Notes under the pieces: model-generated
Seen by the model: only the letters and a program-made list of their open reading frames with translations
Told to the model about the DNA's origin: nothing
Databases searched by the model: none
Part shown: positions 26,405 through 39,147 of the stretch, piece after piece
Numbering within the stretch: position 1 is the first letter of the stretch
How the letters are laid out: each line of letters starts with the position of its first letter
Assembly (NCBI GenBank): GCA_963513935.1
Contig: OY740768.1
Location: forward strand, 78,269,631 to 78,333,630
DNA length: 64,000 nucleotides
Direction of reading: 5' to 3'
From: Aphrophora alni
Taxonomy: Eukaryota > Arthropoda > Insecta > Hemiptera > Aphrophoridae
Position numbers and translations under genes: made by a program

Positions 26405-28519
26405 GACAAATGACAGATTGTATACCGGAAAATAATTTGGAATAAATTATTAGTCATTTTAATTTTTGTATTATAAGGCTTTATATTCAGTGTTAAAATT
26501 GTGAAATAATTAGTTAATTGGACATTGTCGTCGTTATGAAATTTGTATTTATAATTTATTTTAATATAACGTGCATTATTTTCTATTATCTAGGATTATT
26601 GAACATTTAAGTAAGTTAAGTAATTGTGCCTCCTTTTCACCACTTCCTCATTTACTATTTTATGATTAAGTGTTATTGTTTGGTGTTACTATAAATGTTG
26701 ATCTATCTCACTACATAACTTGCCGTTTATTGACTCGTTTAATCTAAACTCAGTATGTAGTATATTGAATGACTGTAATCAATCTTAGATTATCTATGAT
26801 TTTTGTATTTGATCATGGAAAGCGACTTTTGTTACATCCACTTTTAGCAAGAACTTTTATTTTTTTTTATTGTTAAATGATTATATATTACGATATTTAT
26901 GCTAATATTTATATTTATTAAATAATATTGTTTACGTAGGGTTTTTATTCCTAGCTGCAATATTTGTGTACCTTGGAATTCCTAGGTCATCTAGTCCTTG
27001 CATGGATCAACTGTTGTCCTGACGAGAGATTCATTACTTTTACTGTGACACTAGAGACTTGCCCTTATGAAGAGCTCCTTATAATATCAAAAGAGATACC
27101 TATGATGATGGAATGATAAGTGATAGATTATGTTGTACAATATTTCTTTGAGACATGTCCGGCTAAGAGCTATATGTGTGGACGTAAAATTGAATTTTTC
27201 CTAACTAATTTACAATAACGGGTATTTAGTTGAAGGTTTATTACGAGATATTCTTTGTGACTTAGATTTAAATATTAGTAATTTACATTTCTTGTGATAT
27301 GATCTTCTTAGTTCTACAGCAAGACTGTCACCTGTAGTTAGAGTTGCTATATTTAATTTTGTTACATTTCTGTTTAAGTGTAAGAAAATATCCATTTACA
27401 AACAAATAAAAAAACACATCGTGTTCTAGAGATATTTTTATTGGTTCCTTTTGTTGAAATTTTAAGTTTTTATGGTATTGTAATGTCTTAATAATTGGGA
27501 AGCTATTTATAATACTAAGTTTATTGCTGTTTCATTTCGTTATGTTAAAACTATGTTATTTATAAGAAAATATGGCTTGCTGCGGGGTTAGGGATTTGAA
27601 GGGTTGAGTGACTTATTCGCAGTGATAGCCCTTACTGAATAGTCTATTTATTGAGTGGCGTACAAATGTAAACATGAAAAAAAGTGTAATAACAGAAAAT
27701 AAAATTTTGAAGACAATTTACCTTTGACAAGTACAAGACATACAGTACAAAAGATAACCTTCTCTTTTGAACAAGTACAGGACATTTCAACATAGAGCCA
27801 AGCAACACTTCTTAACGAAAGTTTCAATGAAGAAGAAAGTAACCGATGTTATCCTCTACAAATATGTAAATACAAACCTATTTATCCCCTCCTTGTTTGT
27901 CTGTGTGTGGGAGTGGTTTTTCGAAGTTTAAATATTTCATGTATATCATAATCTCAGAAAAAATTCATAAAATACAGACCCCTAGCCATCGAATACTTTA
28001 AAAACTTTAGGGTCTGAAGAGCACAATAGTTGGTCAAGGGAGAACTGATAGGAAAAATGAATGAAAAGGATCGACCCCATGACTAGATGAAGAATGGTCT
28101 ATCCAGGTAGGATACCTCAGTTTTATGTGGGCGTACTTTAATCTGATAGATCTTCTTCTGGATCATCCTTTTGGTGTTTTCCCCTTTGGGTTCGATTAAT
28201 CCTTTCTGTTTGGTCATCTATATTATGTCATATGAAACTACCCCATTAACCCTACATTGGAACATCCTCCACTAGCCTTATTAGGCAACTTTCCTTACTT
28301 TTGCTGGTTGCGTCACTTAAACTATTTGTCCAACGTCGATGATTATCATCAGGATATATACAATCGATCTTTTAAAAAATACTTACAAGAATGAAGAGAC
28401 ACACCTGGATTAGTGGTGTGTTAAACTTATCTTGTAGTAAATTCTAATATCTTCCTCTAAAAAGTACTTAAATCATGAGTTTAAGAATTAGGTAATGTAA
28501 ACAATACTAAAGTTTGTAT
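26402..28519. other. Non-coding stretch
   Basis: Apart from the candidate fragment at 27210-27395 nothing is recognised. GC-richer text at 27890-28340 has no readable coding match. A weak inverted repeat lies around 27978-28016 (GACCCCTA against TTAGGGTC, one mismatch). Confidence 0.4.
27210..27395 (-). pseudogene. Possible coding remnant with a GD..A.E...YH..C motif
   Basis: A 61-codon minus-strand frame contains TTGDSLAVELRRSYHKKCK. That resembles a motif (GD-x-IA-x-EA-x-YH-x-x-C) I recall from uncharacterised transposon-associated insect proteins. The rest of the frame has no match and both ends run into stops. The frame length by itself is not above chance, so the call rests only on this motif. 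Confidence 0.25.
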
Positions 28520-28803
28520 ATATTTTCATTTCTTCAATTATGTTTTTATTAATTTTATGAATCAGGATCATCATTAAGATTCGACTTTAAGTATCGTCAA
28601 TATAACCATCAAAGGAAGCTATAAACACGACATATAACTCAATGTAATTACAGACTTCAGCGACTTTACGATGTCATTATCTTGCTTCATTTCATCCCTA
28701 ATGGCAGTAGGCGACATCGTAAATCCGCCTTTACTGTTTATGTCTCATAGTTTAATCAGGTTCTCATTACGTGTATCTTGTTACATTGAATTCGTTAAAA
28801 AAA

Positions 28804-28821
28804 ATATATATATATATATAT
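28804..28821. repeat. Short (AT)9 run
   Basis: A perfect AT run inside LINE copy 2, absent from copy 1 at the same place, so it arose after the copies separated or was lost from copy 1. Confidence 0.85.
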
Positions 28822-29269
28822 TAAATTTCTTTCCTATTATCATTAATACACAATCTAGGTCAGACTCACTTGAATTAAATCTTAATTTTTATAAAAGTAA
28901 CAAAACACCTATTTATGATTCTTACTGCAATAATCGAATTGCCTTTCTTCAATCTTCAACCAATATTGAAAAAGAATATTTTGAATATTGAGATACTATC
29001 AATTACGTCGTATAATTTATTAATAATAATTTATCTGGAAGAGAAATCTAAACAATTTTACCCGACATTCGAGTTGCATTTAGGAATTAGTTACATTCAT
29101 TTTTAAGCAGTGATATACTTTATATTATAATTCAATAATTATAGTTGCTATATTGATGTTCAGAGCAACTAAATATTGCTTTGTGACTAGATTTTAAAAA
29201 AATTGACAAATAACAGAAGACTTTATTCGTAAAATGATGAATGGAATAGTTATCCACCAATGACGAATA

Positions 29270-29272
<3 letters not shown>

Positions 29273-29318
<46 letters not shown>
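29273..29318. repeat. (GT)23 microsatellite
   Basis: A perfect GT run followed by a short TATATA. It sits inside LINE copy 2. Two forward frames with V-C repeats across it are artefacts of the repeat. Confidence 0.97.
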
Positions 29319-29325
<7 letters not shown>

Positions 29326-29710
29326 CCGGAATTATTCAGGTCTCACCGACTCTCCGCTTCTATTTTCCACTTTTCTCTCTTCCAGCAATCACTTCACCTT
29401 CGTTTTCCTCTTGAAATATATTATTTTAGCCGCACCGTTAATGCACCGCACCGTTAACAATTCCACATTTTCTAACTGAAGTCCAACTAATAATTTTATT
29501 TAGTAGTCCAATCCAAATTTAATCGTTTGTTTTAAACTTTATCTATGATATCCCTCATAATTCCAATTTGAAAACTTATATCACAATTCTTAAGTCACTC
29601 TAAACTAGTCTTAAACTCCTCGTTAATAACTCCTAAAGGTTTTGTAAGATGATGTCCCAAATCTCACTTCCATACAACAATACACTCTGAATCATACACC
29701 TGTAAATTTT

Positions 29711-31129
29711 TGATTGGTATACCTACACATATGATAATATTAGTAATATATTATAAACAATCATTGCTATATAAACAATGTTTTTGTAAATCTCTAAACA
29801 AATTCAAATTCTAAATCAAATTCTAATTTTTGTCACTATTGTTTTTATTTGTATTTTCTGGTTTTGTCTAGTTGTAATGAAAACATTGTTTACCGTCAAT
29901 AGATTTTTATTTCGTACTCATTTGAACAATTAAAGTTTTTTCCTCATTTTACTCGACTAGTAAAATGGCGTAACGATAATATTTCTAACATGTTTGTATA
30001 ATAAATACTTTTAAAAGTTTTCCTTTAAATTGATCTCATATCATAGGTTTGTACTCTAGAAGTTAGAGACTGAGATAAAGAACGCATAAAAGATTTTGAT
30101 TGTTATTTCAACAATTTTATATTGATTTGTGCTTTATTTATGTATACAATTTTATACATAATTGTGTTTAACCTTGTCTTCTAGAGCACTAAACAACTAC
30201 AAAATAGTTATCTAAAATTTAATTACTGTAGTATCAAAATAATAGCACTTTATATATTCCATATTATTTGAAAAGGTTTTTGTTAATTCAAAAAGAAACC
30301 GTTTTATATAACATCGTAAGACATACTTTAAGCATTACCATTGAAATACTTTGTACAATACTAATGGACGTAAATGTCTAAGTTACTTAGAACCTCTCTT
30401 TTTTATTTTATACATTTAAAAAATAATAATACTATAATAAAGCATTAGATTTCGTTATGAAACGTTAAGTATGATACGTTTCTAAAGTAAATTTAAATTC
30501 TATATGACCAAAACCCAACTCCTAATAACCTCTCAGTGATAGCATATCTAGGGTCAAACAAAAGGTTCACTGAATTCCAAATTAACGGTGACACCCTTGT
30601 CGTTCCGAGGAATCCCTTCTATACGACGTTATCAAAAATATAGTTCACGTTGCATTATATTTTACCTATGTATTATCATTTCCTTTAGAGTTGTCCCTAC
30701 TTTCATTTTTGACTTTATACTTAATAAATTGTGACAAAAAATACAGGGTTTCATTATTATTTATATATTGATTTAAGTGTGTTATGACTACTACATTTAC
30801 GGATAAAATTGAATTAGGTTTTTTTTTCATTCATTACCCGCATCAACCCATATCATTGTTTTTCTATTATTTTCAGAAAAATATTTAGTATTCATCAGAA
30901 GCAACTCGTGGATTTTAAACCCAGCACTATCGAATGAAAATAAAGGCATACTAAAATACTTACGTAGTTAATAGTATATAATAATACTAACAGTCCTGAT
31001 GCTCCACCCGCGTATAATTCATCTAGTTTGGAAATGCGTCATGAAGCGTTAAATACTATGGAGCTCTGATTAGTGACTAAATCATCCGCAAACTTTATCG
31101 ATTTCAAAATATATATTATGCATAAAACG
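29711..31129. other. Non-coding stretch
   Basis: No gene or repeat recognised. Confidence 0.45.
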
Positions 31130-31440
31130 TTACAGAAATTCGTGATATATCTAGAAAATCCGTATATTTTATTTTCAAGTAGCAAAAGGTTTTAAATAGA
31201 GAACTACTGCACCTATCTCTTATGATTTCAATTCAAAATAGCGTTTAAATCACACAAAAATGTTATTACAACCAAAATATAAGTTTCGCTTACAATTTAA
31301 AAAAAGAAAATATGAATTACGTTGAAATCTATTTATCTTATTTATTAGGAACAAAAAATTATTTTAACCCTGTAACTAATAAAACGATTTAAAACCAAAT
31401 TGAGTTTCAAATAGCGTTTAATTATACACCAAATTTGTCA
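31130..31440 (+). repeat. Two-unit degenerate tandem repeat, period about 175 bp
   Basis: The block at about 31225-31262 (TTCAAAATAGCGTTTAAATC and following) recurs at about 31400-31437 as TTTCAAATAGCGTTTAATTA and following. Flanking sequence also matches weakly: an AACTA-rich lead-in, then a CACACMAAAWTTGTYATT-like end. It resembles a worn satellite-like or MITE-type repeat. A weak further relative may lie near 12530-12650. Confidence 0.5.
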
Positions 31441-32555
31441 TTGAAAAAAACACATGGTGTCTTTGCAAATATTAGGAAAATACATAAAGTGTAAAGAATG
31501 TAGAAAATTTGGTTTACTCTTGCAGACGAATAAAGAATATCTCTTTTTGATCTTTTGCTAGTATTACAAAGTTACTGGTTCGGTAATGTACTAATGTATC
31601 AAATAAATCTGAATGTATATGTGGACACCGGTTCAAGTTGTAAACGAACTAATTAATAAACAGAAAGAGAAGTTACGATGATTATAAATGAATAGATATC
31701 TTACATTGTTATTATTGGTGATTATTGACTAGTCAAAACAACATTTATCAACTTCCATAATAAATTAAATAAGCTTTTAATCACTATTGCATAGAATTGA
31801 TAATTGTGTACACACACTATATACTAGGTATTAAATAAACACTATTAAGTGACGCGTAAATGGATTGTTCGGCTTCCAAATTAGGTAGTTAATATTAACC
31901 ACTGACACGTTTGTCAATATGGAGAGTTTAGAGAAGAAAGGAAATCTACATACTCACTCGCGGATTTAATTTCATTCTATAATCATATTGTGTCATATAC
32001 TGTAGCGAGGTAGTCTTTCGATCTCCAACAAAACAAAGCGTTCATACTGAACAATAGATTTGAAACTCTTCAGTGGTTTCATTGTGTCTCAATTATATGT
32101 TCATTGAAACGAATACCTACTCTTTATTTTATAAAAATAAGTTGTTGTTTTTTAAATGTAGAATGATCCTTACATCCTACCGAAAGAATCTTCACTTGTA
32201 TATAGGTGTAGATAAACGATAGTGGTATTATATTTTAAGTAGAAAAATCAATGTTACTTTTTCAGTAACTAACCTCTAAAATAATACCACCAATCAATTT
32301 TTGGATCTGGGGTCTAATTTATGGTATTCCTCGATAAATAATGGAACACTTTTTAACAATTTTAGGCATTACATACATCTGTTATAACCTGAGAATAAAT
32401 TATGTTAACATTATATACAAATGTAATACATCCTAGTCCTGTAGGAACTGAAACTGGGATTATCTACTTGTATACTGACGGATTGAAAAGCATCACTACA
32501 GAAGCACTAATAGCACCGAATTAGCCAGACGATTACTCATATGTCATACCCTAGT
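31441..32555. other. Non-coding stretch
   Basis: Nothing recognised. Confidence 0.45.
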
Positions 32556-32831
32556 TTACATCTCACTTGTCATGGCTGAAGAAACATGACATTTACGTAG
32601 CTCTTCAATGGAATATAAAGTCGATATCAGACCTGCGCCCGGTTTCTGAGTTTTTGTTCCATTTAAGTCTCGGCAATCATTGTGGTCGCAGTTCTTAAAA
32701 GAGAGGGAACCGAAAGGTAGAAATCTGCAACCACAGGAAGACACATTAAGTAGCATTTCAAATGAATTCAGGCAAATCCTGTTTTGTACCAAGAATTTTT
32801 TGGCGCAAGGATACGATTGATTCAAAAGCAA
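32556..32831 (-). other. Unrecognised open frame, Cys-rich, 91 codons
   Basis: A minus-strand frame in a local island of higher GC. It holds six cysteines, four of them in a SSCGCRF...NCDHNDCRDL segment, which could suggest a small disulfide or zinc-binding region. The plus strand of the same island is also fairly open (a segment around LKEREPKGRNLQPQED). I recognise no family on either strand. It could be a decayed exon or transposon piece. Length alone is only slightly above chance. Confidence 0.25.
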
Positions 32832-34472
32832 GAACAGGACTAATTGAACTAAACATTCTATTGTTTACGTTCTTGCATAGCCTACAGTCCATATTTAGTA
32901 CGTACTTAAGGATGCAGGGTATTTTCCATTAAACAAATCATTTTATGTTAGCTGTTATAACTTTATTAAACAATTTTGGTGCAAGATATGAATTAAACTT
33001 AATAATAAACGTGAGTTTTGGTTTTGGATTTGAAAGTGCCTTTTAGAATGTAATTATAACTAATAAAGTTAAGTAGGTCAACACTTTTTCTAACGAAATA
33101 TTATGTATTTATTAAACATAAAGGTGCTTAACGGTTCAACTTTCAAAGTCCCAAACATAGGGCTAGACGTTTCTCTCTGTAACTTAAAAAATAACATAAA
33201 TATCAATAACAATTTTTTTAAAATATAAATAAAATATCTTTTCGAACACGATGCACTTCTGCATCAGTAAACTTGTTACTCGGCAGGGACTGGAATTAAA
33301 AGTTAGGTGTTTGTAAGCCGGGCTAAGTTTGAAGGTTAAATTAGACGAACGTTTTACTTTAGGTAATCAGCCAATAATCACTTATTCTACTCTAAATATC
33401 TACCGAAAGCAAGCGATACGTTCCAAAACGTTTTCTCCTGTGTAGACATCAAAATATATATTACAGTATTTATTTTTAAGTTCTAAAATTGCATAATTTA
33501 CAATTATTAAAATATTTGTATTGCAATTCCCTGACTATTGTAAGTTGAAAATAAATTTATATCCACAAAATAATAAAAATATTAAAATAATATATTGCAC
33601 AAGTTAAAATCTGGAGGAAAACGTAAGGAGAATTTTGCGATTCGTTTACTTACAACATTCTATCACGTACAACAAAATATTAACCTAATTGTGCTCTGCT
33701 CATTTAAATAAAATACTTGAAGGGGAAATGATAATACTTTTTGTCAGGATGTCGCAGATGCTGAGATCGTTTAGCACAAGCTGTCAACACCATTAGGAAA
33801 AGTCGTCCTTTTAAGAAGAAGTAAGCTACAAAGTTTGTTGAACTTTCGTCATGTATTGCAGTAGCAATACAAAGTTTCCATTAAATTAGCTCGTACTGGT
33901 GGAACTAATTTAATCCCCTCGCCATTTTCTATATTCTTGTTAGAATCAATTGCTAAGTTGGAGAGATGTATGATAGTTGTAACAGGAGATGTGTACACAG
34001 TGTGTATCCTTTTATGTGATTTCAAATTAATGTGCAACTTAAATTAACGTTAAAAATTAATTGCTCCTTTTACAATTAACTTATGATCCCGGTTAAATTG
34101 ATAATAAGGATCCTTCAAAAAATATAATTTTTTTAGTCCTTACTTTCACTATAATAATAATTTTTTATTACAAAATATTAATAAATAAACACATATTCAC
34201 ATACTTCACACATACTTCAGTCTACTTATAAAACAAAATTACATTGTGCTGTTGAAGTGAGTGGAGTAATCGTAAATATTCGGAGAGCCACTTAAAACAA
34301 GATTGCCTCACGTATAAATAATGGATAGTCCATTATTGCCATATCACATTCAAGATCTACTACAACATTATATATCATCTACCACGATAGTAGAAAATTT
34401 CTTTAATTGTCATAAGTGTAGTTTTTAACATTTGACAATTATCGTAAATTATTAGCATGTTTTATTTGTTTA
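32832..34472. other. Non-coding stretch
   Basis: No gene recognised. The 62-codon minus-strand frame at 33849-34037 has no motif. Confidence 0.45.
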
Positions 34473-34949
34473 TTAATTTATGTGTAGTGCTTTAGACGTG
34501 ACTGTCTTAAATTCGGTTATTCGGGTTCCACTAAAAATGCCGCGAACGAAAATAACAATATTTGTCATGCTTATATCTAATAAATTATAAATGATATAAA
34601 TGTTTTTTGATAGAAGGTTCCTTTCCGTATCAAAAATGCTGAATGACATGTTCGTGTGGCGGTGTGCTTGTGCATGAACCCAGAAAATGGTGTGGACGCA
34701 CAGGGTTTGGACAGTGTAATTTTGTAAACTATTTATGCTAAAGACCGTAGGTACTTTAGTGTAATTTCGGACTGCGAGAGATGAGTTGAAGTGGACGTTT
34801 ATATAGAGGACAACAGGATCTACAAAATTATTATCAATAATAACCGATAAAGCAGTGATAATCCATAGGAGTGCTGAGTTCATAGAAATGTCCATAATAA
34901 AAAAAAATATATAGTATATAATAACACAAATATAAGAACCGTAAATCAT
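34473..34949 (-). CDS. Longest open frame in window, membrane-like, unknown
   Basis: An uninterrupted minus-strand frame of 158 codons from the first ATG (34949) to TAA, or 170 codons if the upstream TTG at 34985 is counted. Residues about 1-22 (MIYGSYICVIIYYIFFFIM) and about 27-40 (ALLWIITALSVII) are hydrophobic enough for membrane segments. Residues about 55-115 are hydrophilic and hold four N-glycosylation sequons (NSS, NYT, NYT, NMS). A last hydrophobic patch follows (NIYIIYNLL). GC here is about 38%, above its surroundings. A back-of-envelope estimate at this composition expects far less than one frame this long per window. No family recognised; a chemoreceptor-like or other membrane protein exon is one guess. 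No obvious polyadenylation signal or splice site was decisive. Confidence 0.35.
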   Translation of the reverse strand: MIYGSYICVIIYYIFFFIMDISMNSALLWIITALSVIIDNNFVDPVVLYINVHFNSSLAVRNYTKVPTVFSINSLQNYTVQTLCVHTIFWVHAQAHRHTNMSFSIFDTERNLLSKNIYIIYNLLDISMTNIVIFVRGIFSGTRITEFKTVTSKALHIN

Positions 34950-37900
34950 TGTAAAGAATAATTCAAACGGAATCAGAAAACACAAATTGATAATTAAATA
35001 GTACTAGAATGGGATTATAAACATCATTAAAAACTGAATTAAGATAAAAAATAAAAACTCTGAAAATAAATAAACTGTATTTTGAAATGAAAAAAGTCAA
35101 ACGAAAATTACTTACTTTTGACCGAAAACTAATTTACTATCGAGATATTTAATCTTTCGCTTTATTACAATTTGCTTTAACCTAGTAGACTTTGGCCAGT
35201 GACTTAAAACGCATAATATTGTGAATTTCTATTTAATGAAATGGTTTTAAAACTTCTTAGTAACTGTAGATGAAAATATAAAACATTCTTTGGAAAAGCA
35301 AGACAAATTATCTGTCACGATATTTATTTGTCAATTAGTATTCACACTCAACGTGAAATTTATAATATCGTAGCGGAGCTTTAATTTTAAGAATAATTCA
35401 CAATACAAATCAAAGAATGATGAAAAGGCAGTTTTATAAAATAACTAGTAATTAGTTTTGAACTATTTCGTTATTGCAAGAGTTCAAGCAGTCTTGTTTA
35501 ATGTAGTGCAGCTGTTCAAGAGAGAGAATGTAAACCAACCTTTTTGTTACAACTTACATAAACAAAAATGAAAGTGTACATAAATAAATATAGTTAAATG
35601 TTTTTATCCATGAAAAAGTATTGTGAAAAGGTTTTCTGTATTCAAGTTACGTATTGTTAATAACTATAGTTTATTTGTTACGATGGCTTGTAAGGCCAAA
35701 CCGTTCATAATAATTAACGATGAATTACCTGGTACAAACCAATAATTTTGTACTAACTATAATGAGGAATGAGTTTATAATGAATTTAATCTTTAACTAA
35801 TTTTATTAACAATTTTGTAAAATATTTTTAATTAATCCTTGTGATATAGACAGCTTTCTATAATTTGTCCGAATCTGTTTTTATCTTGCACTCTTAAAAT
35901 TTGTATGATTTAAAATAATGTAAACATTTTCTTAACTTTAAATAATATTTCATTCATTAAACTCCTAGTAACTGAGAAACTTCTTTTATCTAAATATTTT
36001 TCAAAATTTATTTTTTGCTGTTGATTAGAAAATTTATAAATTATTAGAAATTTGTGAAATCTCAATTTTCACTTGGATTAAAAATAAATTTAATGAATGG
36101 TGCATTTATAGTATTTATTACAAGAAGATTAAATAATAAAAAGTTAATGGAAAATAAAAACGAAAATAAATCTTAATCAAAAGTCTATAATTGAAGTTTT
36201 TCACTCTAGTGTAAAAACGAAAAAATATAAAAAGTTCAAAATTAAAAATAAGTGTAATAATCAATTTAGAAAAGATTAATGTAAATCCCAGGTAAATTAA
36301 TTAAAAATATAACTTGAAAGTGTTAGTGAGATTAAAAGTGTTATGGTATGTTAAGGTGGTGTTACGATGAAAAATCTTAACGAACTCGTGGGTGGTGCGC
36401 TATGAAACTACCGAGTTTCAACGAAAAACAAGTAAAAGTGTGAAATTTAGGAATCCGAAGTTATGCAAAAACCAAATCTCTAATAACAAGAGAACTATAA
36501 CACCTAGAAACATCACTCAAATTTATTGTAATGAAAGCCCTGGATGAGACAAATAAAATGAGGCAACCAAAAGTGAATAGCTCCTGGAAAAGAGTCTGTT
36601 ATATAATTTTTTAACAAAAACAAATAGATATTTGACAGGAACTAGTTGAATGTTACAGGATGGAAAGTTCCCCAAATTCGTGACGTAACATTGGGCGGAG
36701 TTAGAGTACCAACTTAAATCAATATTAAGGTTTATCATATCACATACATATCACTAATAGTGCACACCACGATAAATAAAGGATCAATTATAAGCACAAA
36801 TTAAACTAAAATAGCGAATATGGTGTAATCTACAACAGGGAAGGAAATTGATATGAAAATGCGATACTTTTAGGTTATAAATTGAATAACTCATCCTTCA
36901 GGAGATCTCACTTGAAAATAAATAGTTAACATGAAGTAAGCCAAATCCACGTCATTTTAAATAAAACATAATGCCTTTTAAAATATTTAAATATAAAAAG
37001 AAGTTAAGTGTTGAGATTAATTTAAAATCAGTGAAGTGAGAAGGGAGTGCTAGTAGTAAAAAAGCTGAAGGAAAAAGTGCATAACTTCAACATGATTTAA
37101 GAGGAGTGCTGCAAGGACGGTTGTACGGCCAGAACTAGCTATCCCTATGGATCGGACCTAAATTAAGGACCTTAATGACGCAGAAGGACGCCACAAGAAA
37201 TATCCAGGAAAACTAACGCAGCTGTTAAGGTTTGACATTCCAATTTGAAGTTTTAAAAATGAATTGCCATTAAGAGCAACAATCAAATTATAAATAATCT
37301 ATAATAATTTTTATTATTCTGGGATTTAAAAATTGGTGTGTGATAAAATTTTATTTGTTTAGAATATGCTAATAATTGTTTGTGGATGTTTTAATTTATG
37401 AGTGTTAAGTACAATTAAATTATCGTAAAAGAAACTTGATTCTGACTTCTAATCATACATATACAGAGAGATTAGAATAAGGTCAAGGAAATTCTCAAGA
37501 AAAGATAAAAAAGATGTAATACATAAATAAATAATTAAAGACAAAGAGAAAGAGAAATTTTAGTTTCATTAAATAAAAATAACCACCTGCCCATAAGCAT
37601 AAGAAAATTCATAGCATAAGTAATTATAAAGAGTTTAAGAGTTATAAATAAATAAAAATAAAATTTATTGTGTTTAACAGTTTTTAAACAATAATTGAAC
37701 AAAATTTAAATTTATTTTAACAAATAGTTCCTAATTCACACACACAGGCTTAGAGGCAGCAGCATTAAAGGTAAGATAGATTGTAACGAAACGACATTCC
37801 TAAGAACACACTTGAGAGATTATAACAAATTAGAATCAAACATGCTGGTGTTGTTCTCCCTAAACCAAGGGGCTCAATTAAATTTTATTACTGGAAGCTC

Positions 37901-38349
37901 TAACATAGGTGGTACCAATAGTTTGAGCCCAGCACTGTTGAAAGGATGAAGAAGTATAGGTTAGATACGTGAAATAGCCACTTCCAGTAGACAGTCTCAA
38001 CCGTTTCTATACGTGAACAGGTTCTGTTTATCTTCAATTAAAGAGTTTGAGTTTAGTGCGTTATTAAAAAAAAAGGGGGAAGTGCGCATCTATCTCAGAA
38101 AAAAAATTTTTCCGTTGAAGTACATTAGGTATTTTTTCATTTATTATTATTTTAGACAGAGTCAAAAAATGTGTAAACTTGGGAAAAAGGTTATAAAAAC
38201 GACTCTAAGAACTGATTTAAGCAGTAAACATCACCTAGAACAAAAATCTGATAACCTAGAACAAAATTGTTAAATGTTAAATTTTATTCGACTATATCAA
38301 ATTGTGTGAAACATCTCAACAAGTAAAGTAACAAGTAACCGTCGTTGTT
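34950..38349. other. Non-coding, partly A-rich stretch
   Basis: No gene recognised. The plus strand is A-rich from about 36100 to 36500 and 37250 to 37720. A GC-richer patch lies at 37080-37230 (around CTGCAAGGACGGTTGTACGG) and another at 37830-38000, without readable coding or a recognisable LTR or primer-binding site. The frame at 38013-38273 is Lys-rich and at chance length. Confidence 0.4.
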
Positions 38350-38414
38350 CGGAAACTGACAACCATTACGTAGTCTACATAAAGGAATTTAATTTAACAA
38401 ACATCTATCCGTAA

Positions 38415-38611
38415 TGACGTCACTTGTAGATATACATCGTTTAATATAATTTGTCGTAACGTATAATGACTTATCCTTGTAAAACTAATTGAAGTCCATG
38501 TTCCATTTATTACGTCTTACTTAATAAGGACCCATTAAACATATTTAATGACGTGGTAAAGTTACAGATGGAGCTATTGGGGGTACACATTCTAGATATT
38601 AATTGACGTCA
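38415..38611. promoter_or_regulatory. Cluster of CRE-type TGACGTCA sites
   Basis: Perfect TGACGTCA palindromes at 38415-38422 and 38604-38611, with near-matches between and beside them (TGACGTGG near 38550, TACGTC near 38510 and 38722). In animals such sites bind CREB/ATF bZIP factors. No adjacent gene start is recognised, so this may be an enhancer, a transposon-borne site or chance. Confidence 0.3.
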
Positions 38612-38978
38612 TCCTTCTGAATAAAGTCAATGAAATCTAACTTTTTAATTGCCCGACTATTTGTTATAATTCTATTGACCAGTAAACCATTACATTTATT
38701 GGAATTATCCATTATCTAAAGTACGTCAAATAAACATCACTAACACAAATTCAACAGTCAAAATTTCCCTACTTTACCATTATTTTGGCGGTTTTTAACG
38801 TACTAAAATGCAAAAGTTGTATGGTATATTTACATATTATTTAAAAACATAAGGGCTAATATTAAAAATAAATAACAAATGACTGGCTGTAATATAAAAC
38901 TTCCTTTTAATAAAATAATATTAAATTATTAACTAGATTTTTTGTGTGGTTTCACCTAAGAAACGACTTGCAAGACAA

Positions 38979-39147
38979 ACTAAAAAATCCAATTTTAATT
39001 ACTTACTTAGTTTTCCTTTATATTTTGTGAGGGAGAAAAATTCATCTGGAAGGACCCAATAAAATTAATCATCACTAAACTTGAGGAATATTTCTTTAAA
39101 GATGTTTAAAACAACAAATAGTCGAACAGATCTTTGGTATTTAACAA
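38979..39147 (+). repeat. Near-identical 169-bp dispersed repeat, copy 1
   Basis: Matches 41423-41586 in the same orientation with only a handful of differences: a 5-6 bp deletion near AATAAAATTAATC and a few substitutions. The match begins at ACTAAAAAATCC and ends at TTTAACAA. The sharp ends and high identity indicate a recent event, such as a transposed non-autonomous element or a segmental duplication. No open frame. Confidence 0.92.

Larger units (their letters stand above)
28520..29710 (-). mobile_element. Degenerate RTE-like LINE 3' region, copy 2
   Basis: The second copy of the element at 20.1-21.2 kb, same orientation, 8.4 kb away. On the minus strand at about 29695-29640 it reads MIQSVLLYGSEIWD, the hallmark that follows the reverse transcriptase domain in LINEs. 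Then, with frameshifts, come SLRLV, QIGIMRDIIDKV and RLNLDW pieces in the order expected of the C-terminal domain. The 3' side (about 28548-28790) is the part best conserved with copy 1. A (GT)23 run has expanded inside. The RT catalytic YxDD region is not present. Dead copy. Confidence 0.78.

Noticed and set aside
28060..28200. Possible tRNA B-box strings (GGATCGACCCC and GGTTCGATTAATCC)
   Set aside because: No 5-bp T-arm with a seven-base TTCRANN loop, no A-box at the right distance and no acceptor stem.
28671..29106. Overlapping forward frames of 106 and 63 codons
   Set aside because: They lie antisense on the minus-strand LINE copy 2, have no motif, and 106 codons is near the longest frame expected by chance at this composition.
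29260..29479. Two forward frames rich in alternating Val and Cys
   Set aside because: They are the translation of the (GT)23 microsatellite.
36100..38000. Possible LTR retrotransposon leader (A-rich text followed by GC-richer patches)
   Set aside because: No paired LTRs, no recognisable primer-binding site and no gag or pol reading.
37830..38000. GC-richer patch with GGTGGTACCAATAG considered as a primer-binding site
   Set aside because: Does not match the 3' end of any common tRNA primer I know and lacks a flanking LTR.
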